A stretch of 64,000 bases of DNA from Catenovulum sp052056295. Its GTDB lineage: Bacteria; Pseudomonadota; Gammaproteobacteria; Enterobacterales; Alteromonadaceae. Within the stretch, counting starts at the first letter, position 1, and the number at the start of each line of letters is the position of its first letter. This document shows, one piece after another, positions 43,043 through 50,964 of the stretch. The stretch spans positions 1,612,001 through 1,676,000 of the forward strand of contig NZ_CP182493.1 in assembly GCF_052056295.1 (NCBI RefSeq). Direction: 5' to 3'. The translations under genes and the position numbers were made by a program. Below the pieces are notes generated by a model. That model was not told the origin of the DNA and searched no databases. It saw only the letters and a list, made by a program, of their open reading frames with translations.

Positions 43043-43312
43043 TTAGTTGGTTGGGTTTAGAGGATATCCCAATATTCGACAGGCGTTTTTAAACACATCA
43101 CTGCATTGACCGTAACAAAACTCTTTACCCGCTTTATCCAAGGTTTGCTCAAATGCAATTAATAGCTGAATAAATGCAGTATCAATACGTTCAACTTTGC
43201 TCGCATCAATTTCAACGTCTTGTTGTTGAGTGCAAAAAGCGTTTAGTTCTTGGTAATAAGGTTCTACCTCCACTACAGTGCATAATTCGGGTAATTGAAA
43301 AACCTTGTGCAT
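43043..43312 (-). CDS. STAS-domain protein heading the chemosensory operon
   Basis: 89 aa. The STAS-like core is VEIDASKVERIDTAFIQLLIAFEQTLDKAG, similar to anti-anti-sigma/MlaB-like proteins. A Thr follows the Asp at the usual phosphorylated Ser/Thr position (IDTAF). AAAGGG lies before the ATG. As the first gene before cheY-cheA-cheW it is probably co-transcribed; such STAS genes are found at the head of F7/alternative chemosensory operons. Its specific partner is unknown. Confidence 0.82.
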   Translation of the reverse strand: MHKVFQLPELCTVVEVEPYYQELNAFCTQQQDVEIDASKVERIDTAFIQLLIAFEQTLDKAGKEFCYGQCSDVFKNACRILGYPLNPTN

Positions 43313-43392
43313 AAAAAGCCCTTTAACATTTCCTATGTACTTTTTATATTAGAAGGGCTTTACAAAAAAACAAATTTGCGAAGAGATTTTTT

Positions 43393-44001
43393 TTAATTTT
43401 TTATTAAAGTATCAATAACTTTGACAATTTGTGGGAAGTCTATTTGGGCGGGTTTTGCGCTAAAGTCAGGTTTGATAATGGCTTGTAATTCCCCAGCAGG
43501 ATTGACTAAAGAGAGTGAAGCAGAGTGGTTAACTAGATAATCATTCTGCTTTGAATCCGACACAGCATAAACCAAATTTAATGCGCGGCTAAATGGAAAA
43601 AGTTCAGCATGTTCGGCTCTAACAGCTGTAAACTCAGAGTTAAAAAATCCAATATACTCCTTGAGTCGTTCACTACTGTCACGCGCAGGATCTGCAGTAA
43701 TCAACACCACTTGAACCGGCTGACTGAGTTGCTGCAATTGCGGATATATCCGATTTAAATCCATCAAGGTAGTAGGGCATATGTCAGGGCAATATGTGTA
43801 ACCAATAAAAAATAATGTCCACTTGCCTTGCAGTTGGCTGTTACCAAATTCATCGCCAAATTGGTCAGTCAATTTAAACTCAGGTAACAGCTTTGTTTTT
43901 GGATATATCAATACATTGTCAAATTCTTGTACCGATTGTTGTTGCTGTGGAGAGCAAGCCAATACGGTAACACAAACCATAATTAATGCTAAATAACGCA
44001 C
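43393..44001 (-). CDS. SCO1/SenC copper chaperone for cytochrome c oxidase
   Basis: 202 aa. A lipoprotein signal with lipobox VLAC (Cys16). The thioredoxin-like domain has the copper site YTYCPDICPTTLMDL (CxxxC) and the distal His in YLVNHSASL. It loads or reduces the CuA site of subunit II in the periplasm. It is the last gene of the oxidase assembly cluster, 59 nt after cyoE/ctaB. Confidence 0.92.
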   Translation of the reverse strand: MRYLALIMVCVTVLACSPQQQQSVQEFDNVLIYPKTKLLPEFKLTDQFGDEFGNSQLQGKWTLFFIGYTYCPDICPTTLMDLNRIYPQLQQLSQPVQVVLITADPARDSSERLKEYIGFFNSEFTAVRAEHAELFPFSRALNLVYAVSDSKQNDYLVNHSASLSLVNPAGELQAIIKPDFSAKPAQIDFPQIVKVIDTLIKN

Positions 44002-44060
44002 TTATATTCCAACTCTTCTGTATCAGTTAATACAGGCAATATACCGACATAAGCACAAAA

Positions 44061-44978
44061 CTAAAAGATAAAGTGATCAACCAACATAGCAACAAACACC
44101 CATAATAAGTGCCATATCGAAAATTTAAACATGGCAAAGGCGGTATCGTCAGTTGCATGGTATTTAAGTTTATACGCGTATTGGATAAACCTAATATTGA
44201 GTCCTGTTACTACAGCCAGATAGAAGTAACTAAAAGTACCAGCCAGCCAAGGCAATATACATACTGCGGTTAATAACAGGGTATATAACAACACCATAGT
44301 TTTGGTGAACTCAATGCCATGGGTAACCGGCAACATAGGGATATTGGCTTTGGCATAGTCATTTTTTCTGTGAATTGCCAGCGCCCAAAAATGTGGTGGC
44401 GTCCAAGTGAATATTATGAGTACCAATAATAATGCACCTGGTGCTATGTTATTGGTTACAGAAGTCCAGCCGAGTAGCGGCGGCATAGCGCCAGCTAAGC
44501 CACCAATCACAATATTTTGTGGTGTAGCACGCTTTAAAAACAGTGTGTAAACAACTGCATATCCAACTAAACTCGCGAGGGTTAAATAAGCTGTTAATGG
44601 ATTTATGCCCGCATACAAAACCACAAAACCTATCACACCAATTAGTGCAGCAAAAGCAAGTGCTTGCATATGGCTAACACGCCCGCGAACGATTGGGCGA
44701 CAGTGAGTACGCGCCATAATGGCATCAACTTTAGCATCGACTACATGATTAATGGCCGCAGCAGAGCCAGACAATAAACCAATGCCAATTAAAGATAACA
44801 ATAATACAGACACACTTGGCAGTTGTTCACTGGCGACTAACATACCAACCACAGCGGTTAATAAAATCAGAGCTACCACTTTAGGTTTGGTTAACTCAAA
44901 AAAATCGCGCCAGTGGTGGATACAGAATTTAGCTTGAATTCGCGCTTGGTCAAAACCACCAATTACTTTGTCATTCAT
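44061..44978 (-). CDS. cyoE: protoheme IX farnesyltransferase (heme O synthase)
   Basis: 305 aa, polytopic. The UbiA-type prenyltransferase motifs are present: NHVVDAKVDAIMARTHCRPIVRGR-like region (note the Asp-rich NxxxDxxxD) and the second loop HRKNDYAKANIPMLPV. It farnesylates heme B to heme O, the substrate of the upstream-encoded CtaA. Its ATG overlaps the ctaA stop by 4 nt, so translation is coupled. ctaB is the alternative name in this context. Confidence 0.95.
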   Translation of the reverse strand: MNDKVIGGFDQARIQAKFCIHHWRDFFELTKPKVVALILLTAVVGMLVASEQLPSVSVLLLSLIGIGLLSGSAAAINHVVDAKVDAIMARTHCRPIVRGRVSHMQALAFAALIGVIGFVVLYAGINPLTAYLTLASLVGYAVVYTLFLKRATPQNIVIGGLAGAMPPLLGWTSVTNNIAPGALLLVLIIFTWTPPHFWALAIHRKNDYAKANIPMLPVTHGIEFTKTMVLLYTLLLTAVCILPWLAGTFSYFYLAVVTGLNIRFIQYAYKLKYHATDDTAFAMFKFSIWHLLWVFVAMLVDHFIF

Positions 44979-46045
44979 GATAACTCCTTAACCGGCAATA
45001 ATATTTGTGGAGACTGTTTTTGTTGTACTTGTACCTTGCTGATTAAACTAACTTTGTGCCAAGTAATAATTAAACTCGACAACAGCAAGAGCGCAACAGC
45101 ATTGTGTGCTACTGCCACAGCCAGCGGCAAACTCATCACCACATTGCTGATGCCTAAACTAATTTGCATAAATAACAGGAAATTTATACTGATAAGCTGC
45201 TTAGTAAATATTTTCGCCCGCCACAATAAAACGCAGTAAAACAGTAAAGCTAAGGTCACGATAATAGCGCCTACTCTGTGGGTTACATGAATGGTCATAC
45301 GTGCAGCATAATCTAAAACACCATATTGGTAGGTTTCAGCATGCGGTGTTGGTGAAAAGGCCTGGGCAAAGTCGAGCTTATTTTGCCAATCACCTTCACA
45401 AATAGGTAATTGAGTACAGGTTAATGCAGCATAGTTGGCAGCAGTCCAACCGCCCAAAGCAATTTGTATAATCAACAAACCTGATACAGCTGCGGTTGCT
45501 AGCATCAACTTGTTAACCTGTACCTCACTGCTATGCTCGGCACTATCGGCATTTTGTTTAACTAAGCGTCTTTCTAATAAAACCAATAAAACAAATATGC
45601 TAAAACCGCCCAATAAATGCCCCATAACTATAATAGGTTTTAAGTCCATAGTGACGGTTAACATGCCTAAAATAGCTTGAAATATCACCAGTAATAACAA
45701 CGCAGATGTGTGGGTTGAAATAGCCACGAAGCTAAATATTTTTTCTTCGCGCTGTTGCGATGTACGAACACCACCTATTGCCAATGCCAAAATGACTAAA
45801 CCTAAGGTTCCGGCAAAATACCTATGGATCATTTCATTCCAAGCTTTTTGCGCTTCAACTGGTTGTTCAGGGAATCGCGCATGTGCTGTATCAATTTGTT
45901 CAGCTGTGGGGACAGTTAAAAAGCCATAACAGCCCGGCCAATCAGGACAACCTAAGCCAGCTTCAGTTAAACGGGTAAAAGCGCCTAAAACTACAACGAC
46001 AAAAGCCAATACAATTGCAAAACGGCTTAACCAGAGCATAAGCAC
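44975..46045 (-). CDS. ctaA: heme A synthase (COX15/CtaA)
   Basis: 356 aa with about eight membrane helices. Family motifs: GAFTRLTEAGLGCPDWPGCYG near the N-terminus, NEMIHRYFAGTLG with a heme-ligand His, and HVTHRVGAIIVT with the second. It oxidises the methyl group of heme O to give heme A for the aa3 oxidase. Two Cys pairs (GCPDWPGC and CTQLPIC) fit the periplasmic cysteines of the family. Confidence 0.95.
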   Translation of the reverse strand: MLMLWLSRFAIVLAFVVVVLGAFTRLTEAGLGCPDWPGCYGFLTVPTAEQIDTAHARFPEQPVEAQKAWNEMIHRYFAGTLGLVILALAIGGVRTSQQREEKIFSFVAISTHTSALLLLVIFQAILGMLTVTMDLKPIIVMGHLLGGFSIFVLLVLLERRLVKQNADSAEHSSEVQVNKLMLATAAVSGLLIIQIALGGWTAANYAALTCTQLPICEGDWQNKLDFAQAFSPTPHAETYQYGVLDYAARMTIHVTHRVGAIIVTLALLFYCVLLWRAKIFTKQLISINFLLFMQISLGISNVVMSLPLAVAVAHNAVALLLLSSLIITWHKVSLISKVQVQQKQSPQILLPVKELS

Positions 46046-46048
46046 TCC

Positions 46049-46618
46049 TTATCCGATTTTAGAAAGTTTTAATAGTTTGCGAAGGTCTGCCAATATGGCT
46101 TTGCCAAGAATTTTGTCTTGCTCAAGAACTGTCGCAGCCGACGAAGGCGTTTGCTCTAAACTGTATTGCAAGATAATCTGCCCGAGTGGGTCGATAATAT
46201 AAAAATGCCCTGCTGCTAACTGAGTAACTTCAGTTGAATTAAGTTTTATCTGTGCAAGCTCAGTCTGCTTAATCAATGACTCAGAGCTAATCAAAGCTAT
46301 TTCGCTGCGAGCTTGTTCTTTACCAAGTGCAGCTCTGACTTGATTAAGCAAATACTCAGCATTATCACATTGACTGCAATTGGCATCGGCAAAGAAACTA
46401 ATCACCCATTTATTTTGCAGTTTCTGTGGAAGTTGTTGGTTATTGAGCACAATCGCAGGCTGCAATAACTGGCCTTGATTAGTGACAGCTAAATTAAACC
46501 AATTGGCTTTAAGTGCCCACCAGGCAAATATCGCTGGTGCGATAAATACCACCACGAGTAACCATTTACTGATTGAGTTGTTAGCTTGATTTAACTGAAG
46601 ATCGGCTGTTTTTTCCAT
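46049..46618 (-). CDS. membrane-anchored thioredoxin-like protein of the cytochrome oxidase cluster
   Basis: 189 aa from ATG 46618 (AAGG about 7 nt upstream); the frame extends further but those codons overlap SURF1. One membrane helix (about 20-38) is followed by a periplasmic domain with ISFFADANCSQCDNAEYLL, a CxxC in a thioredoxin-like position, and GHFYIIDPLGQIILQY. It is conserved between SURF1 and ctaA in this type of cluster and probably helps redox or copper handling of the oxidase. Confidence 0.78.
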   Translation of the reverse strand: MEKTADLQLNQANNSISKWLLVVVFIAPAIFAWWALKANWFNLAVTNQGQLLQPAIVLNNQQLPQKLQNKWVISFFADANCSQCDNAEYLLNQVRAALGKEQARSEIALISSESLIKQTELAQIKLNSTEVTQLAAGHFYIIDPLGQIILQYSLEQTPSSAATVLEQDKILGKAILADLRKLLKLSKIG

Positions 46619-47367
46619 GAGACTGCCTTTATTAATATTATTAGGTTTAGCGCAATTGCAAGTAAAAACCACTGTGCTGCATAAGCTGTATGTTTTTCTG
46701 GCGGCATATTGATTAATGGCCGTTCAACCAGTAAAGCAAACGGTGATTTTTCATCCAATATACCCAGTATAGGCAATACTTGAGTTTTTGCCTGTTTTTC
46801 AATTAACTGAGATGAAATTTGTCCAACAAACTGCCAGCCATCACGCTGTTCAACTAGGTTTGATTTAAAAACATTGTGCTGTAATGGTGTGACAAAGAGC
46901 GTCAGTTCAACTTGCTGTGATTGCTGGTGAACTTGAGCAAGATTGGCTCGCCAACTTTGCCAATCTTGCTGATTAGGCAAGCGCTGTGCGTTATAGCTAA
47001 TCCAACCAAAATCAATAAATAACTTTGTTGTAATACCTTGCTCTTCAACAACAAATGGCATGATTAAATTACCACCTAATACATGATTGTTAACTTGGTT
47101 ATCAAGCACCCATAAATTTTGCGGATCAAAACGACCACGCAGTTTGATTTGATGCGGATAAAAAGATTTTGTTGTGAGATGATTAAGATAGCTTGAATCG
47201 ACCAACCCTAGACTAGGTTGACTGTTGAGGTTTTGTAAAATAAGCTCTTTTTCATTGGCGCGCGACAATTGCCATAAACCTAGGCTGATTAAAATACCAG
47301 TTGAGACTAGCCAAATTAATAGCGCTGTAGGGCGAATATGAAGATGTAAATTTGCCGCTATCTTCAT
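46591..47367 (-). CDS. SURF1-family cytochrome oxidase assembly protein
   Basis: 258 aa. Two membrane helices, at about 13-32 and near the C-terminus (AQWFLLAIALNLIILIKAVSW), flank a periplasmic domain. SURF1 markers: GLWQLSRANEKELI, LRGRFDP, VLDNQVNNHVLGGNLIMPF and HTAYAAQWF. It assists heme A insertion in subunit I. GAGG precedes the ATG by 5 nt. Its start codon is only 23 nt from the divergent DUF2909 gene. Confidence 0.9.
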   Translation of the reverse strand: MKIAANLHLHIRPTALLIWLVSTGILISLGLWQLSRANEKELILQNLNSQPSLGLVDSSYLNHLTTKSFYPHQIKLRGRFDPQNLWVLDNQVNNHVLGGNLIMPFVVEEQGITTKLFIDFGWISYNAQRLPNQQDWQSWRANLAQVHQQSQQVELTLFVTPLQHNVFKSNLVEQRDGWQFVGQISSQLIEKQAKTQVLPILGILDEKSPFALLVERPLINMPPEKHTAYAAQWFLLAIALNLIILIKAVSWKKQPIFS

Positions 47368-47390
47368 TAAAACCTCGTTAGGGACAAAAT

Positions 47391-47594
47391 ATGCTTAAAG
47401 TGATTATTGTTGTTTTTTTATTCATTTCTATTTTTAGTTTATTCCGCGCGTTAATGGCTATGAGTAGAGACGACAAAAACCAACAGATGACACGTAATTT
47501 AGGTCGCCGCGTAATGTTTTCAGCCCTCACCTTAGTCTTAATTGTTTTAGCGTTATCCATGGGCTGGATTGAACCAAACCCGCGCCCTTATTAA
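47391..47594 (+). CDS. twin-transmembrane small protein (DUF2909)
   Basis: 67 aa with two hydrophobic helices (about 3-22 and 42-58) joined by a basic loop containing RNLGRRVMFSALTL. The DUF2909 pattern and position between coxC and SURF1, on the opposite strand, are typical of gammaproteobacterial cox clusters. AGGGA lies 6 nt before the ATG. Function unknown; possibly an oxidase assembly or stability factor. Confidence 0.85.
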   Translation: MLKVIIVVFLFISIFSLFRALMAMSRDDKNQQMTRNLGRRVMFSALTLVLIVLALSMGWIEPNPRPY

Positions 47595-47622
47595 CCGGCC
47601 AAAGTTTCTTTACTAAACAACG

Positions 47623-47732
47623 CAAGTCTTGAAGCATAATTTTCGCAAAACCGCTGTAAATATATCCCTATACGCTTCGCTTTTTCATCCATGAAAAAGA
47701 AATTTTGCTCTAAATTATCGCTTCAATACTTG
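47623..47732. repeat. dispersed hairpin repeat, copy 2
   Basis: A 110-bp unit with the same layout as 21155-21262. Outer arms 47623-47650 and 47703-47732 pair with each other (CAAGT..TTGAAGC..GCAAAA against its complement). The inner hairpin is TTTTTCAT (47681-47688), CC, ATGAAAAA (47691-47698). The conserved centre is CGCTGTAAATATATCCC then TATACGCT. The arms differ from copy 1 but pairing is kept. Confidence 0.75.
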
Positions 47733-47784
47733 CTCCGAGTTAACTTCAGATACGTTTAACTATGCTAAGCGTTTTGGAACAAAG

Positions 47785-47812
47785 ATTAGGAGCAAAACTT
47801 CAATCGCCATGG
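47785..47812. repeat. solo 28-nt fragment of the dispersed repeat, inverted
   Basis: These 28 nt are the exact reverse complement of 21219-21246 in copy 1 (from CCATGG through the TTTTGCTCC block). It lies 53 nt after copy 2 and 14 nt from the end of the coxC gene, so it looks like the remains of a further copy. Confidence 0.75.
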
Positions 47813-47825
47813 CCGAATCAGAACC

Positions 47826-48710
47826 CTAAAGCACATATACAAAAACAAACAAACACAACCAAACTACATCAACAAAATGCCAATACCAACTCGCAGCTTG
47901 AAAAGCAAAGTGGTTGTCTGGAGTAAAATGCCCTTCCAACACCCTAAACCACATCACAATCAAAAACAGTGTGCCTAAAGTTACGTGCATACCGTGAAAG
48001 CCGGTTAATAAGAAAAAGGTATTGCCATAAACGCCAGAGTCGAGCTTGAGCCCTAAATCTCTATATGCATGAATATATTCTTCAACTTGCAGGAATAAAA
48101 ATATGCATCCAAGCATGATAGTCAGAGTCAGCATGCCAAATAACTGTTTGCGCTTATTTTGTTCAAGGCCCACATGAGCAAAATGCACTGTTACAGACGA
48201 TACAACCAAAATAATGGTATTGATTAGAGGTAAACCCATAGGCCCCATAGCTTGGGTAGTTGTGCCATCAGGTGTTGTTGTTAATGGCCACATAGCTTGG
48301 AAACTAGGCCATAACACCACATTGGTCATTTCATTGTTGCCAGCACCACCAAGCCATGGAACCGAGATCATGCGTGCATAAAACAAAGCGCCAAAAAAAG
48401 CGGCAAAAAACATCACTTCGGAGAAAATAAACCAACTCATGCCTTGGCGGTAAGAAACACCAAGTTGCTGACTATGTAGACCAGTGCGCGATTCAATCAC
48501 TTGGTCTCTAAACCAGCCTATCATCATTAATAACACGGCAATAATGCCGAAAATCAGCACCCATTTACCCCAGCCTGCTTCACCTGTTTTGCCCGACTGC
48601 GCAACTAAAGTACCTGCGCCAACAGCAATTAAAAACAAAGCAATTGCCCCTAATATTGGCCAAGGGCTTTGTGCTGGTACGTAATATTCCGTGTGTTCAG
48701 TTTGTGACAT
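47826..48710 (-). CDS. coxC: cytochrome c oxidase subunit III
   Basis: 294 aa, seven predicted membrane helices. Subunit III features: YYVPAQSPWPILGA start, SEVMFFAAFFGALFYAR, VSSVTVHFAHVGLEQ, VEEYIHAYRDLGL, GFHGMHVTLGTLFLI and the terminal ASWYWHFVDVVWLCLF. It stabilises the aa3 core. It follows ctaG with an 11-nt gap. Confidence 0.95.
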   Translation of the reverse strand: MSQTEHTEYYVPAQSPWPILGAIALFLIAVGAGTLVAQSGKTGEAGWGKWVLIFGIIAVLLMMIGWFRDQVIESRTGLHSQQLGVSYRQGMSWFIFSEVMFFAAFFGALFYARMISVPWLGGAGNNEMTNVVLWPSFQAMWPLTTTPDGTTTQAMGPMGLPLINTIILVVSSVTVHFAHVGLEQNKRKQLFGMLTLTIMLGCIFLFLQVEEYIHAYRDLGLKLDSGVYGNTFFLLTGFHGMHVTLGTLFLIVMWFRVLEGHFTPDNHFAFQAASWYWHFVDVVWLCLFVFVYVL

Positions 48711-48721
48711 GGTTAAGCCTC

Positions 48722-49312
48722 CTAATACAAGGTATAAGCTAAAGTCATTTGCAATACATCTTTGGGCATATCTGTGTCCAAATAAAATTGCATAACAAAT
48801 TCGCTTTGTTGATTCGCTGCAATAAGCTGTTGTTCAAAACAAAAACACGCAGTTTTATGTAAATACAAACCAGCTTGCCCGGGTGATATCGAAGGAATAG
48901 CTTGCACATATTTAGCTTGTTTCGACACATTAGTGATACGAAATCTAGCTTCAGCCATTTGCCCAGGATGCACCCGCAAAACTTTATCAATAGGTTCAAA
49001 TAAAATGGCACCACCAGCTTGGCTGATGGTCATCATTTCTAATTTGATTGAGCGGGATAAATCAGTGTTGTTTTGTTCAGCTTGAGTCAACGGCGCTACC
49101 AAATTTTGCCCTTCAATTCCTTGAGCTTTTTCTGGGCTTGTTTGATAAATACGGCCATTAATTCCTGTGATATCACAAAACACGTCGTACAGTGGCACCA
49201 GTGCAAAACCAAAACCAAACATTAATACAGTCGCTAGCAACAAGCGTTTAACCAAGCGGCTATTTGCTTGTTGCATTTGCTGTTTTGCTGTGGATGACAT
49301 TGGCTCTGACAT
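48722..49312 (-). CDS. ctaG: cytochrome c oxidase assembly protein CtaG/Cox11
   Basis: 196 aa. One N-terminal membrane helix (about 20-42) then a periplasmic beta domain with the copper-binding ACFCFEQQ motif (CxC) and YLHKTACFCF context; PLYDVFCDITGING at the start is the Cox11 signature. It delivers copper to the CuB site of subunit I. It lies between subunit I and III genes, 13 and 11 nt apart. Confidence 0.95.
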   Translation of the reverse strand: MSEPMSSTAKQQMQQANSRLVKRLLLATVLMFGFGFALVPLYDVFCDITGINGRIYQTSPEKAQGIEGQNLVAPLTQAEQNNTDLSRSIKLEMMTISQAGGAILFEPIDKVLRVHPGQMAEARFRITNVSKQAKYVQAIPSISPGQAGLYLHKTACFCFEQQLIAANQQSEFVMQFYLDTDMPKDVLQMTLAYTLY

Positions 49313-49325
49313 TTAATCCACCTGC

Positions 49326-50951
49326 TTAATCTTGAATTTTCGGTGGTGTGCTAAAGGTGTGGTAAGGCGCTGGTGATGCAACCGTCCACTCTAAACCTTC
49401 AGCGCCATCCCATACTTGATTATCCACTGGCTCACCTTGTTTTTTACTGGCTTTAATCAACACAGCTAAGAAAATAAGTTGTGATAAACCAAAGGCAAAG
49501 CCACCTAAACTGATAATTTGGTTCCAATCAGCAAATTGAATTGAATAGTCGGGAATACGTCTTGGCATGCCGGCCAAACCAACAAAATGCATTGGGAAAA
49601 ACAGCACATTGACGGAAATAAGTGAGCACCAGAAATGTAACTTGGCTAAACCAACGTCATACATAACGCCTGTCCATTTTGGCAACCAATAATAAGCAGC
49701 TGCAATGAGCGAGAATATAGCGCCAGTTACCAATACATAATGGAAATGGGCGACAACAAAATAAGTGTCGTGGTACTGGAAATCAACCGGGGTAATCGCC
49801 AACATCAAACCTGAGAAGCCACCAAAAGTGAATAACACAATAAAGGCCAGAGAAAACAACATGGGCACTTCGTAAGAAATGGCACCGCGCCACATAGTCG
49901 CAACCCAGTTAAACACCTTAACGCCGGTCGGCACGGATATCAGCATGGTGCAATACATAAAAAACAATTCAGCGTAAACCGGCATACCTGTGGTAAACAT
50001 ATGGTGTGCCCACACCACAAAACTTAAACCAGCTATAGATACTGTGGCATAGACCATAGAGGTATAACCAAAAAGCTTTTTACGGCTGAAGGTTGGCACT
50101 ATGGTGGAGATAATGCCAAATGCCGGCAAAATCATTATATAAACTTCAGGGTGACCAAAAAACCAAAAGATGTGCTGGAACATTACAGGGTCGCCACCAC
50201 CTGCAGCGTCAAAAAACGAGGTGCCAAAAAACTTATCGGTTAACACCATAGTCACTGCACCAGCCAATACAGGCATAACTGCTATTAATAAAAATGCGGT
50301 AATCAACCAAGTCCAAACGAATAATGGCATTTTTAACCAAGTCATGCCTGGTGCGCGCATATTCCAAATGGTCACTATTACGTTAATTGCGCCCATAATC
50401 GACGAAATCCCCATAATATGCACAGAAAATACAAACAAAGCAGTACTATCGCCACTATAAGTAGTAGATAAAGGCGCATAAAAAGTCCAACCAAATGCAG
50501 GGCCACCACCTTCAACAAATAAACTCGCGAGTAGAATTAAAAAAGCAAAAGGCAAAATCCAAAAACTTAAGTTATTCATCCGAGGTAAAGCCATATCTGG
50601 CGCACCTATCATCATAGGTATCATCCAGTTCGCTAAACCGGTAAATGCAGGCATAACAGCACCAAATACCATAATCAAACCATGCACTGTGGTCATTTGA
50701 TTAAAAAAGTGTGGCTCAACTATTTGCAACCCAGGTTGAAATAATTCGGCGCGTATCACCATAGCCATAGCGCCACCGGTTAAAAACATAATAAAGGCAA
50801 ACCATAAATATAAGGTGCCAATATCTTTGTGATTAGTTGTATACAACCAGCGTTTTATCCCTTTAGCAGGACCGTGGTGTGCATGGTGCGAATCATGTCC
50901 GTGGTCAGATTCGTGCGCAGCAGTGTCTTGAGTGCTAGTCACTGAATTCAT
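49326..50951 (-). CDS. coxA: cytochrome c oxidase subunit I
   Basis: 541 aa, about twelve helices. Key motifs: TTVHGLIMVFGAVMPA (heme a His), FWFFGHPEVYIMILPAFGI (CuB His, cross-linked Tyr and the D-channel Glu), HHMFTTG, and HDTYFVVAHFHYVLVTG with heme ligands. The GHPEVY motif marks an A-type heme-copper oxidase. The N-terminus is His-rich (HESDHGHDSHHAHHG), a possible metal-binding tail. Confidence 0.97.
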   Translation of the reverse strand: MNSVTSTQDTAAHESDHGHDSHHAHHGPAKGIKRWLYTTNHKDIGTLYLWFAFIMFLTGGAMAMVIRAELFQPGLQIVEPHFFNQMTTVHGLIMVFGAVMPAFTGLANWMIPMMIGAPDMALPRMNNLSFWILPFAFLILLASLFVEGGGPAFGWTFYAPLSTTYSGDSTALFVFSVHIMGISSIMGAINVIVTIWNMRAPGMTWLKMPLFVWTWLITAFLLIAVMPVLAGAVTMVLTDKFFGTSFFDAAGGGDPVMFQHIFWFFGHPEVYIMILPAFGIISTIVPTFSRKKLFGYTSMVYATVSIAGLSFVVWAHHMFTTGMPVYAELFFMYCTMLISVPTGVKVFNWVATMWRGAISYEVPMLFSLAFIVLFTFGGFSGLMLAITPVDFQYHDTYFVVAHFHYVLVTGAIFSLIAAAYYWLPKWTGVMYDVGLAKLHFWCSLISVNVLFFPMHFVGLAGMPRRIPDYSIQFADWNQIISLGGFAFGLSQLIFLAVLIKASKKQGEPVDNQVWDGAEGLEWTVASPAPYHTFSTPPKIQD

Positions 50952-50964
50952 ACATTAATCTCCC

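Noticed and set aside
43315..43361. 9-bp inverted repeat AAAGCCCTT/AAGGGCTTT before the STAS gene
   Set aside because: Loop of 29 nt and overlap with the ribosome site region make a terminator or clear operator unlikely; not strong enough to list.
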